From NCBI GenBank assembly GCA_002633005.1, contig NMRA01000157.1, positions 122,331 through 186,330 on the forward strand: DNA of 64,000 bases, written 5' to 3'. Both the position numbers and the translations under genes were made by a program. Of this stretch, positions 12,486-24,602 are shown piece by piece (positions within the stretch are counted from its first letter, which is position 1; each line of letters opens with the position of its first letter). The stretch is from Phoronis australis. Lineage: Eukaryota; Phoronida; Phoronidae. The notes beneath the pieces were generated by a model. It searched no databases. It was not told the DNA's origin and was given only the letters and a program-made list of their open reading frames with translations.

Positions 12486-14173
12486 TCGTCGTTACTCTCA
12501 TTTATGGTTGCTTTTTGTGTAAAAAATACTGTAGATTGATATAAAGAGGATTGAGCTCATGTTGTATTCACTATACAAAGTCATGTAGAAAAATATTTTG
12601 GTCAAGTGTACATTAAATCATTCTCGTTATCCTACTAAGGTTAAAAAATGAAATCAATCACATCCATTTTGTCAAGGAGAGGTAAAACTGCATCATCGGG
12701 GCTTTCAATTTTTTAATAATGCTTATTCGTATTGAAACCAGTTCAGCAAAGCCTCCATGATACTCCCACTAACCAGTACAATGATTCTGAGCCTCGCAAA
12801 TATCACAGATCTGCTGCACACAATAATGAGACCAACTCACCAGTTCAAAGCTTGTTGTCATGGTGACGGAAGAAGAAGCACCTCTCACAGGTTACCAGGC
12901 AACATCACTGCACAATCAGCCTAATCTACAAGAAATCAGAAACTAAACAGTTAACGACAGAGGTTTGCAAGCTACCTGGCACAAATCACAGAGACTGAAT
13001 GACGTAAACAAGCATCCATGTTTTTCCAAATGTTACAAACGACCAAGCGTAAACAAGGCACAGCCAGCTCAAGCTTAACGATGAATTTCTAGTGACCCTC
13101 ATTAACACACTTGAATGACATCAGGACTGATGCTAGTCCCCGGACACTTAACATGACGGCAGGTCACATAACATGAAAATTAAGGACTCTCGCTAATTGC
13201 AAGAGTACAGGAAAATAAAAGGTACTGAGACAAGCATGATGCTCCGCAGGGCAACACAGCCGACAGTTTCTTGCCAAAATATGAAGCAGCTTGCCTTAAC
13301 GAATGCTCTAATCAAATTATGTCAAAATGTTCTCATTTTAGAGGTAGAACACGGCACCGATTCTGATTTGTATAAAAATTTCAAACGTGTAGCATGACAT
13401 TGGCAATGACTAGAACCATTAGACGTCAAAATTAAGGCATCAATCAACACCATGTCAGCCGATGGGGTGAGTACAAAATGATACCCAAGTATAATAAACA
13501 ATATCAAATGTATTCACCGCCGCCGTGTACTCTAATCCCAGGGTATATTTTAGAAAACCGAAGCTGAGGATCAATTAAGCCAGCGACCCTCAAATCTACG
13601 AGCCAATTTGGGGGATCTATGGGTCACGTCAGTATCTTCAGCTCTTTTCTGTTTGACTTTGGGGGCATTTTAACCTGTGTGACTTTCTCTGCTACTTCCA
13701 TAAAACAGCGAGTATATGCAATCGCAAAACAAAAACAGCTAATCGCAAACCAAACACATCAATCTGCTGTTAGGATTTGCGTGCAATGTACTTTCATGCA
13801 CAAATGCTTGACCCCAGCGCTAACATTGTTGTTTTGGTCACTGAAATTGTTTGGATCAGCTGCATTGTCCTTGTATTGGGTGTTAATCAAGACAAAGCAA
13901 GGCGTGACTGCAAACTCACGTTTTATGTGCGCTTTCACCCAAGCACAGAGTGCCAATGAAACTTTTATGCAACAATGATATGGCCATAATACTAAAATTA
14001 TCCTTGTAATCCAGAAACTTTTTGAAACATTTTGCGAATAAAATAATGCTTAAAGAACACAACATATGTTTATAGTCAATCAAATCTCTTGAAAAAAAGG
14101 AACGATGATCATCTAGATTTTTTGAAAAAATATTGAAAGCAAAAACGCGTTTCTTTTACTTCCAATGAAAAAA
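12486..14173. other. No gene recognised
   Basis: Overlapping frames on both strands at 13.6-14.0 kb look like chance open sequence; no domain or splice-supported exon seen. Confidence 0.5.
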
Positions 14174-16147
14174 TATAACCTAGCAACAAACTGCACTTGA
14201 AAAGTTAAATATGGATCATATCAATTAATTGCAAAACAAGACTTAACTATTTCTTATAACCTAATACACAGTCCAAACATGACACCCCACTATTCTAAAT
14301 ACAATAAATGTGCATTGCTTTTTTGTTGGATTTGGTAAGCAACTTCCAATTCCACAAAAATAACAAATACATGCAGTAGAAGTGGACTGCGGTTGATGAG
14401 AAAGAAACTACAGTAACAGCTCATAAGAATTGCGTTAATGTGAAAAGAACACTGTTAATAAGAACACCCGTGCTGTAAGACTGACAGCCCTGAATGAGGG
14501 CTCGATAGGTGAAAAACAATTTTCAAAGATATAATTAGCATTTCATCATCAAACATAACCTGCAGCCTGTTTTTGGTACCTTTTTGCTAACAAAAAATGA
14601 TATGAAGTATTTTGCCAGTTAACAAAGAAAGATATGTGCTGAATTCAGCATTTTTATTTCACGTCCTGCTTTTCCAAGTCTGTAAAATCATTAAAAATCA
14701 TATTTGAATCATACATATAGAAGAGGGAAGAACAAAAGAAGTTTCAAATAATGCATTTGATTTTCAAAATCAAAATCAACCTTTCAGTGGTCTCAATATC
14801 AGTCTCATAATATTCCTTACCGTGATAGAATGCTACTTCTATTACTAACAAGAACATCGAAACAATTAGCAACTCAAGAAAATGCTTCATAATTTATTGA
14901 ACAACCCTAAAGTTGCGTACCTATTGCTGGTAACTAGAGCTGCCAACATTGTATGAGTGTAGAGTTTAAAAACCCCAAAGCGTTTCAGTTAAGAATTCGA
15001 CACTGACAAGCTGAACATTAGCAAATGCCCCTTTGCATATCAAGAACATTTTAGTTATTTTGTTAACTTGAATTCTACTGTGTAGATGTTGTAAATTTGT
15101 ATGTGTAAAGTTTCACTTATTTCTAGCGCAGCAGTTTTGGCAATTATTTTTGTGCGAACAAAGAAAAGAATTACCGTTAACATGGCACCAAAGAAAATAT
15201 GTAATTTACGAAAAGAGTTAAACAAGTGGTACTCGTACATACTCTCGTGAGGATCCACAAGTTGATGCTCTTCGAGAATGCTTAACTTGCCGCTATTGTC
15301 CTTTTTACGGATGCCAAAAATAGACGGGAATCTCAAAGCATCAATTTGAGGGATACAAGTCCCTTCGTCCAGAATGCCAAGTGCCAGGCAGACGACCATA
15401 AGCCGACACTTCTTTTTGGATCTAAGCTACTCGGTACAGTACCCGTTTACTTGCAACTATGATACACTGAAACCTGGCTGCTTGAAATACTATCAAAATG
15501 ACGCCACCTCCACAGATAATATAACTACCCGGTACGTCTGCTAGCTGTACTACTCGAATGACCAATATCCCACAATCCTTTGAGTATATAATGTCTCTTG
15601 CTAATCGTAAGAATGTCAATTGTAGTACTTTTCCACTTAATCCACACAAAAATTGACACAATGGTCGTTTTTTCATTTTTCAATGGTTGGTTATCTTTTC
15701 TCAAATAATGAGAACTTTAGCTAAAGTTGTTTTATGAAATCTACACACTTCAAGCCATGCTTGTAATTGATAAAATTCATTCTTTACTTTTGTGAAGAAA
15801 TTCAGCGAAGCAGAATTTCACTTGATGGCCATATCGTGTCGAAAACAGGTGAAGAATTAACGCACTAAATGAAGTTGTTGGCTGTAGGTAGAGAATGCTG
15901 TGATATTTTCTGTTTCAACAGAAAAGTCAGTAAATGATATGAAGAATTATTGCTTTAAAACCGACTCTTAGAAAGGGAAAGCAATTTGAGTTTACAAGGA
16001 GAAATTGTTCTGAAGTAGCAATTCCAACCAAGAATTTTAAACTTAATCTGCTATGACTCACACCATGTTCTCACACAACCAGAATGTCAACTGACATGGT
16101 TGGATTTTCTGGCGTGTAGACACTGCCAGGTAGGGCTTGTGAACATA
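14174..16147. repeat. Duplication copy A (~1.97 kb)
   Basis: Near-identical to 16823-19268 apart from a MITE insertion in the other copy. From the stretches compared by eye the two differ by a few percent, by substitutions and small indels. Homology stops in A just after 'gtagggcttgtgaacata', the same point where it stops in B. Either a recent local duplication or two alleles assembled side by side. Confidence 0.9.
15243..15421 (-). CDS. Candidate exon of unknown gene, copy A
   Basis: 179 bp open segment with a possible AG acceptor (gtagcttag) and a good GTATGT donor. It begins and ends so that 59 whole codons sit between single split bases. The encoded peptide includes 'KKCRLMVVCLALGILDEG' and 'IDALRFPSIFGIRKKD'. 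I do not recognise the family. The same segment in copy B keeps the frame, both splice borders and the length; I count four synonymous and three amino-acid-changing differences, which fits coding sequence but is not strong proof. Flanking sequence is non-coding. It could be an exon of a larger minus-strand gene reaching beyond the duplication. Confidence 0.35.
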
Positions 16148-16160
16148 CCGTAATCGTTCG

Positions 16161-16340
16161 GGTTAACGCCCATGCTCAGTTAACCGCCCACCCCCTACTT
16201 TAGGTGAATTTCGATTTAACCGCCCACTGCTCGGTTAACCGCCCCCCTGCTATTTTTGAAGATTTCCAATTAACCGCCCACTGCTCGGTTAACCGCCCAT
16301 CCCCTACTTTTGACGATTGGTGATTACCGCCCTGTGCTAA
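16161..16340 (+). repeat. ~55 bp tandem repeat, about three units
   Basis: Units share 'ttaaccgcccactgctcggttaaccgccc' in degenerate form (given in two overlapping parts: ttaaccgcccactgctc and ctcggttaaccgccc) joined by AT-rich spacers. Lies between the duplication copy and the N gap. Confidence 0.75.
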
Positions 16341-16564
16341 TAGGAAACGCGAATCCCCGACCTTTTAGATTAAGATCGATGATAACATTGAGTGCAACGA
16401 CGGCCTCAGAGACCGCGGTTTAGCAATGTGAATTATGATACCAGTAACAAATTATTGTAACGGGTCATCGATTAACTTCAAAATGTAATACTTGAACACT
16501 TTGTCACTTTCTTTTCTTCTCATGTTCGCAAACTTTAGGAACCGCGCTGGCGTCTACACCTCCA
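16341..16564. other. No gene recognised
   Basis: Short stretch between the tandem repeat and the assembly gap; nothing identified. Confidence 0.5.
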
Positions 16565-16822
16565 NNNNNNNNNNNNNNNNNNNNNNNNNNNNNNNNNNNN
16601 NNNNNNNNNNNNNNNNNNNNNNNNNNNNNNNNNNNNNNNNNNNNNNNNNNNNNNNNNNNNNNNNNNNNNNNNNNNNNNNNNNNNNNNNNNNNNNNNNNNN
16701 NNNNNNNNNNNNNNNNNNNNNNNNNNNNNNNNNNNNNNNNNNNNNNNNNNNNNNNNNNNNNNNNNNNNNNNNNNNNNNNNNNNNNNNNNNNNNNNNNNNN
16801 NNNNNNNNNNNNNNNNNNNNNN
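16565..16822. other. Assembly gap (258 N)
   Basis: Unsequenced run. Open frames across it are meaningless. Sequence right of the gap starts inside the duplicated unit, at the point matching 14174. Confidence 0.99.
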
Positions 16823-17767
16823 TATAACCTAGCAACAAACTGCACTTGAAAAGTTAAATATGGATTATCTCAATTAATTGCAAAACAAGACTTAACTATT
16901 TCTTATAACCTAATACACAGTCCAAACATGACACCCCACTATTCTAAATACAATAAATGTGCATTGCTTTTTTGGTGGATTTGGTAAGCAACTTCCAATT
17001 CCACAAAAATAACAAATACATGCAGTAGAAGTGCACTGCGGTTGATGAGAAAGAAACTACAGTAACAGCTCATAAGAATTGCGTTAATGTGAAAAGAACA
17101 CTGTTAATAAGAACACCCATGCTGTAAGACTGGCAGCCCTGAATGAGGGCTCGACAGGTGAAAAACAATTTTCAAAGATACAATTAGCATTTCATCATCA
17201 AATGTAACCTGCAGCCTGTTTTTGGTACCTTTTTGCTGACAAAAAATGATATGAAGTATTTTGCCAGTTAACAAAGAAAGATATGTGCTGAATTCAGCAT
17301 TTTTATTTCACGTCCTGCTTTTCCAAGTCTGTAAAATCATTAAAAATCATATTTGAATCATACATATTGAAGAGGAAAGAACAAAAGAAGTTTCAAATAA
17401 TGCATTTGATTTTCAAAATCAAAATCAACCTTTCAGTGGTCTCAATATCAGTCTCATAATATTCCTTACCGTGATAGAATGCTACTTCTACTACTAACAA
17501 GAACATCGAAACAATTAGCAACTCAAGAAAATGCTTCATAATTTATTGAACAACCCTAAAGTTGCGTACCTATTGCTGGTGACTAGTGTTGCCAACATTG
17601 TAGGAGTGTAGAGCTTAAAAACCCCGAAGCGTTTCAGTTAAGAATTCGACACTGACAAGCTGAACAGAAGCAAATGCCCCTTTGCATATCAAGAACATTT
17701 TAGTTATTTTGTTAACTTGTATTCTGCTGTGTAGATGTTGTAAATTTGTATGTGTAAAGTTTCTCTT

Positions 17768-18233
17768 CAGGCCTTTATGCAGCCTATGTCCTAGAACTAA
17801 TCTGGACACCCTGGCAAGGACGCCCAATGTATCATTTGGACGTCCATTGTCAATAGGAACCTTTCAAGTTTGGACTCACACATTGTAATGAACACTAGGA
17901 AGCCTCTGAAGGCTCACATTGGGGGCTTTTTTTCAAAGCAGGAAGAAATATACAATGTATATACAAAGTATATACATTGTTGCTATTTTGACACTTGATT
18001 GACAGCATTGCAAAAGTCTTGGTCTACACATTTTTTTTAGTAAAAACGCTCACCATAGAAGGCTGTTTAATAACCTTAGATGTAAAAACCTTGATCTATG
18101 CATTTTTTGTAAAAAATCTGTGTTTGGGGGTATTGCTGGGGGTGGGGGGTTACGCGTCAGAATCATGGACGCCCTGGAATATTGGGAACCCCATTTTGGA
18201 CACCCTATTTTCAAAATCATGGATAAAGGCCTG
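17768..18233 (+). mobile_element. hAT-type MITE, copy 3, with empty site in copy A
   Basis: 466 bp element with TIRs CAGGCCTTTAT...ATAAAGGCCTG and a perfect 8 bp target duplication tttctctt (17760-17767, 18234-18241). The matching place in duplication copy A (around 15118) holds one copy of the target (tttcactt) and no element. That confirms both the ends and the 8 bp duplication. GGACGCCC-type motifs are again clustered at the left end. Confidence 0.95.
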
Positions 18234-18366
18234 TTTCTCTTATTTCTAGCACAGCAGTTTTGGCAATTATTTTTGAGCGAACAAAGAAAAGAATTACCGT
18301 TAACACGGCACCAAGGAAAATATTATGTAATTTACGAAGAGTTTAACAAGTGGTATTCATACATAC

Positions 18367-18545
18367 TCTCGCAAGGATCCACAAGTTGATGCTCTTTGAG
18401 AATGCTTAACTTGCCACTATTGTCCTTTTTACGGATACCAAAAATTGACGGGAATCTCAAAGCATCAATTTGAGGGATACAAGTCCCTTCATCCAGAATG
18501 CCAAGTGCCAGGCAGACGACCATAAGCCGACACTTCTTTTTGGAT
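18367..18545 (-). CDS. Candidate exon of unknown gene, copy B
   Basis: Counterpart of 15243-15421: the same 179 bp length, the same GTATGT donor and the same split-codon phase. Replacements against copy A include Glu to Lys and His to Cys near the 3' end; other changes are silent. No recognised domain. If A and B are alleles, this is one exon, not two. Confidence 0.35.
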
Positions 18546-19268
18546 CTAAGCTACTCGGTAGTCGGTACAGTACCCGTTTTCTAGCAACTATGATACACTG
18601 AATATCTGGCTGCTTGAAATACTATCAAAATGACGCCACCTCCACAGATAATATAACTACGTCTGCTAGCTGTACTACTCAGATGACCAATATCCCACAA
18701 TCCTTTGAGTATATCATGTCTCTCGCTAATCGTAAGAATGTCAATTGTAGTACTTTTCCACTTAATGCACACAAAAACTGACAAAATGGTCCTTTTTTCA
18801 TATTTCAGTGGTTGGTTACCTTTTCTCAAATAATGAGAACTTAAGCTAAAGTTGTTTAATGAAATCTACACACTTCAAGCCATGCTTGTAATTGATAAAA
18901 TTCATTCTTTACTTTTGTGAAGAAATTCAGCAAAGCAGAATTTCACTTGATGGCCATATTGTGTCGTAAACAGGTGAAGAATTAACACACTAAATGAAGT
19001 TGTTGGCTGTAGGTAGAGAATGCTGTGATATTTTCTCTTTCAACAGAAAAGTCAGTAAATGATATGAAGAATTATTGCTTTAAAAACGACTCTTAGAAAG
19101 GGAAAGCAATTTGAGTTTACAAGGAAAAATTGTTCTGAAGTAGCAATTCTAACCAAGAATTTTAAACCTAATCTGCCATGACTCAGTGTTCTCACACAAC
19201 CAGAATGTCAACTGATATGGTTGGATTTTCTGGCGTGTTGACACTGCCAGGTAGGGCTTGTGAACATA

Positions 19269-20009
19269 ATAGATTGTCAGGTGTGGAGAACACTGCTACA
19301 CATTGCTTGTGAATAAACGACAGCCAGGCATGGAGAACACTATAAAATCAGGTTTTCTCACATGACCTGGAATGTGTTACGACACCACTGGTTAATAACA
19401 CCGAGTACGTAACTTTTTGATATTACATGGGCGAATCACAAAGTAGTGCAAAGTAGAAATCCATACACCTTACATTTTATTGTCTGCAAAACACTAAAAC
19501 AACCAAACGCGCGCCAACCTAACAATGCCTGAATTCCGAGAAGGTGACAAGGTTATGATTGACAAATCGGTTGTCGCAACTGTACGTACTCCCAGTCGGA
19601 AGGACATGCAAACAATTTCTTAAACAGACCCAACTTCGGTGGCGAATTCCATATCCACGTTCATTCAAACGGAGACGAGCCCCAACTCAAGAAAGGTGGG
19701 AGACTGTCTAGCTGTGCCGTCTCAAGGTCAATTCAGTGCTCACACATGGGGAAATCTTGCGGACTATTATTATAAATATTTTTTAAGTTTTAATATTACA
19801 AATTCAAAGACTATTTATTAGGTTCTATCTTGAATATTTGTTACAAAAACTGAATGCAATTTAAATTAAACCTATTAACAAAAAGTAACTGAATTACTTT
19901 ACGTAGTGCAAGCGTGTTTTTACAAAAGTTGCATCGTGTGGTTTGAAAGTTTTAGACACATCAAGTTTTCCACCAAAAAAGATCGTTTTTATGGTTCATG
20001 TGAGAAAAT
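19269..20009. other. No gene recognised
   Basis: Non-coding by inspection. The frame at 19639-19821 has no recognisable domain. Confidence 0.5.
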
Positions 20010-20140
20010 GAATTCTACACTCGTCTCAGCTATATGACATGGGCAAAACTTCTCGGAAATTTCGTCAAAATCCCAAGATTTTGACAAAAATTCCAAGAGG
20101 TTTTGCCCAAGTCATCAACCTGAGACTCGTGTAGGATTCT
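20010..20140. repeat. 131 bp hairpin-forming inverted repeat
   Basis: The arms (from gaattctacactcgtctcag to ctgagactcgtgtaggattc) pair over about 60 bp with few mismatches around a tiny centre (cccaag). Could be a minimal MITE or a hairpin RNA source. No flanking duplication identified. Confidence 0.75.
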
Positions 20141-23100
20141 CTATTAATCAGCAAGTGTTGAAAATACATGTAGCCAAAAACTGAGAGGAAACAGATCTTA
20201 CAAACAGCAACCCTCTCAACGAAATGCGAACTCTACGTCAATACCAAATACAAAAATCAATAGAGGATGATGTACATAATGATATATGTTTCTTATCAAA
20301 GGAAATCGACCACTGGACAGATACAGTAAATTTTCTCCCGTTTGGGACAGTCTCTAAAATTTCGAACACAGCAATTCAGTTCAAAATTGAATTCTTGATT
20401 CTGAAGATTGGAACAGATGCAATTTTGGCATTCCTTATATTTCTCAGACACTGCATTTTGCAGATCGACAGTTTGAACAATCGTTCCTTGAATCTGGGGC
20501 AGTCAACATAGCCTATCTAAAATTTGGCACAAGCAAAATAATTAATTTTCACTGTCCCAAATGGAGAATTTTTACATACCTACTTTCTCCTTTAAGGTTA
20601 TGCCTGAACATGTCTCAGAAATGACCGATTGATTTCATACCGAAGTGTCAGATACAATGTTTTTTATCTACCGTTCTCCGAAACGTTTTTTAGAGATTGT
20701 TATTATAACGTTCCACTTTTGCAAGAGGGGCTACCAAAATATAAGTCATTTACGATTATCACGAAAAAACAAAAGTAGCACAACACAAAAACAGAATACC
20801 ACAGTAAAGTTTCCAAAAAATTTGAACAAAATAATGGTTGAAATTGTCACTTTGCTATTTTTCAAATGCTTGCTGTATAGCCAAAAATGTTGAGTTTCAT
20901 TGTGTGCTTGTTGATGACAGTCGCACTACATATAGTTTTCAATAACTATTCATTTTAATGAAATAAAATTTTATTTAAAGTTTCGCCATATTGTGTTCTA
21001 ATTCAAAAAAACTTTACAGTAACTTAAATAGCTGTAACAGCGATTTTGAGATTTCACCTTAGACAATCAAATGAAACTTGGTGATGTTATTGATGAGGTT
21101 GGTTTGCTATGAATATACACTTTCAAGATTCAATACATAGCCATTTTCCGATAAGATAAAAGCAATAAAAGCGGCATGATGATGAAAGATGCCTCCTCTC
21201 TAGAATGCAGTTACATAAGTTGGTGGACATCCATCTTATAGGGGATTAACAGCACTTGGCATTTTCCAGTGACTGTATAAATTCTGTGTAAATATCATGC
21301 AGTCAAACTGGCACTGATGAACGGCAGGATATCAAAAAAATTACAAAAAAGTCTGTCTCAAAATATTCATGAAGAAATTGCCACATGTCCCTCTTAACAC
21401 AGCCCATCCTGCACACTAGAATTTGAGACGCTTTTCTGCTCATACACAACCAAATAGTTTTGTACTTCCAACTGAAGTTATAGTAGCGTGACTAATTTTT
21501 ACGAAAATACAATGATAGGGGAGACACTGTAGGGTATGCAGAATAATCGTTAGTTGAACGCAACCCCCTCCCCACCCACCTAAAACTGTAATGAGCAGAA
21601 GGTTGAATAAATGACAGAGTTAATCCTTACTCAGACAAATCTTTGGAACATAACTAGTCATGATAGCAGATTAAAACAATCCTTCATAATAAGAGGATTG
21701 TACGGATAACATAGATTTTTATCAAAGCTAGAAGCTCAAGCTAAAACTTGTATCAAAGCATGCATGACATAGCACCACTCAATGTCCAAACTATTCCACC
21801 TCTGTGAGACAAATCGTGTTGTCACACTGTCTCTGGAACATAACCATTGGCTATTATGTTACTAGACTGAATTTGAAAGATATTTTTGGTCATCGAAAGA
21901 GTGAGAACTGAGAAGTCGCATGTACTATGACAGCCTCACAACAGGACACGCGATAATGTGTAGTAATTTTTCATTTGAAGGGAAAAGAAACAGCCCTGGC
22001 AATCCAAAATGTCATGATGAGCATTGACACGTAATCCTGCATAGTAACACACTTGCATGGATGACACCTCTCACTGTTCTCGTCTCGGGACCACCAGAAT
22101 TATAGAATACAGTGGATGTACCCAAAAACAGGTAGAATAAAAATTGCAGGTAGCCAATGGTACTCGCGATAACGCATTTTCAAATCAACCCTGGAACATC
22201 CAATCATGGAGTACAGATGCTAAAGAGATATTCACCAAACGCTTTGGTCGTATAAAGTTTCCGATAAAAATCAGACAAGTTTTTGGCAAAAAATTGACAT
22301 ATTGAGCGATTATCAAAAGGCGAGTGCAGACACGAAGCCGTCATCAAAAATCCCAATTGAACCTATAAAAATCGCCCCATCACGCAAGGTATTAGAATTG
22401 AAACTCAATCAGATCATTCAAGCACTGACACCGCGATATGTGACAAAGGTATTAATGTCACCCAAAAATTGTTCTTTAATGTTTCACGGCTATAACGACT
22501 AAGATGAAAATTACCCTGCAAAGGTTTAATGTCCAAGCAATTCTCAGTTCTTAACAGAAACTAGTGCTTACAACCAGGACAAGGTGCCTAGCTGAGACTA
22601 TACAGTAAGTTTGTATGCCATCACAGTGGCTTCTGTCTGAGACAGACCCAAGGGTGAAGAATGGACGTATTGTAAACATTGTCTGAGGTTTTCCACAAAA
22701 CCTACCACTGACCAACTACCTCATGAACTTTTTGACTGAAACAGTTATCTTAATAATCAAACAAAGGGCAACCAACAAAGGTGGAGTGAATATCTCGCGC
22801 TACATTTAATCTGAAGAAAGCCACACACTCTAATCTACCTGACCATAAGAAATCAGGAAGGGCCCCTAAAAATGGGTTCATCCTGGAATTCAGGGCATCC
22901 AAATTGAGATTCCCAATATCTCATGGCATCAGTTGAGAAGCTGAAGCTTCATCAAACATCCAATTTATTATTCACAAATAAATGTTTCCATGCATCGTCT
23001 TATAGGTCCAATCAAATGGACAAAATCCGTTGAGCATTCCCATCACAGAGCCAAATTGCATTGTGGCATCCACAGGTGCCATACTGCCTAGCCAGTCCCT

Positions 23101-24227
23101 ACCCCAATCTTAAATGCTTTCCAGTGATGTGTTCCTGCAAAGCCCATCAATCATGGATTCATATTGTAGCTGGGTGCCAGTAGCCAGTGTTCATATTTGG
23201 GGTATTTCCATCGTCAGCACATTAAGTGAATCTTACACGCTACCAGTTACACAGTACCCTACCCTTGATACAAAATTAAATATACAGCTTTGTAACGATG
23301 GTCATTAGCTCTAAAATGACGAATTAGGTTTTCTGATGAGGTGATAAGCAGAACTACCCAGGAGGTGTGTGATACACGCATCACTCCCTAGCACATTTGA
23401 CACTGGTCTTCATACATCTAACTCACCTGCTCAAAAGTCTTCCACCTTAATTTAACTACTCAGACAGCAGAATCAAGCGAGTACATTACATTTAACCAAA
23501 GAAAAGTCACACACGCACACGCACACACACTCTCAAAGATTTTCCATAGACGGGTAATCAGGCCTCGATTTGGAGACCTGCAGGGCAATATTAGTACTAG
23601 TAGTCGCATACACGGATACCGTACTTTGAGAGGCAGTTCGATGTCTGTTATTAAATGGAGGTTCTCAAAATGCAGGATCTGTACAAGTGGCTATTATCTA
23701 TTATTATGAAGCTTGTCAATGTGACCTCAGATTTTGTTTGACAACTTGCTGATAATTCCTAGTGGCCACGAAGTCGCCAGAATTGTGCACACATCTGAGC
23801 ACACGCTCAAAATGATACAGGAAACAAACAGACAGGAGTCAAAATTGTCAGAATAAAACTGGAAAGGTCGTTCAAGACGATTACACAGACGTGTCCTCGT
23901 GGTGTGCCTCTCCTTGAGGTAGAACCACAGCCTGAAACCCTAGGATGGTATAATGATAGGGAAACCTACCATTACTCGAAGTAGACAATATACTCTCAGT
24001 TTTCTGTTTTTAAACTAAAAACCCAACCAAAGTGTTTTTGGGTGTTGCAGCAGACATTTGCCTGTTGCCCTGCTTTTCAACTCAGATCACTCCAAACCAA
24101 GAGTGCTTTGAGGTGGGGTTTCATTGTTTTGATGAAATCAATTCCTATGTGGTGACCAGGGAATTTCGTCAAACCACATTTGCTGAATGTTCGTCAAGGT
24201 CAAGCCCCAGGCCGAGCTATACTAGGG
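20141..24227. other. No gene recognised; small microsatellite
   Basis: About 4 kb of AT-rich sequence without recognisable coding domains. A short CA/CACACG microsatellite sits at about 23508-23532. Frames at 20.2, 20.6, 22.3 and 23.1 kb are short and lack domain signatures. Confidence 0.55.
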
Positions 24228-24602
24228 CACTGGTCGGATATAGTGGTCCTTGATTTAGGGTACCAGGCAATCACTGAACAACGGGCCCGTGACTTAGTGA
24301 ATGAAACTGGTTCTCTAAATCAGGGACCATGCACTAATATCTGACCAGGTCATTGGCAGTGCTCGATATTAGTGATAGCATAGGAAAGTTTAGTGACCAG
24401 GCTGCCAGGATGTAGAAATGAAATTGATTCGTAGGCACTGGCCGGACACAAATGTTGTATTACTGCACAGGTTCACTAGTTATGCGGATTACAACATAAA
24501 GAACCAGACAATCACTGAATAACGGCCCTATCGTTCAGAGGACGAAACTGGTTCGTGGTTCTCTAAACCAGGGACCGCTGGTTCTGTATCCGATCGGAAA
24601 CT
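24228..24602. repeat. Two adjacent related fold-back units
   Basis: Segment ~24228-24345 has inverted arms (gtccttgatttag / ctaaatcagggacc). Segment ~24480-24602 repeats the same arrangement (aatcactgaa..., ctctaaaccagggacc) with divergence. This looks like a MITE family present as two neighbouring copies. Confidence 0.5.

Larger units (their letters stand above)
16823..19268. repeat. Duplication copy B (interrupted by MITE)
   Basis: Second copy of the 14174-16147 unit. After removing the MITE and one 8 bp target duplication it is 1972 bp, against 1974 bp in copy A. Its left end abuts the N gap, so the true duplication may be longer. Confidence 0.9.

Noticed and set aside
16492-16845. Open frames across the N gap
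   Set aside because: Translated Ns; no information.
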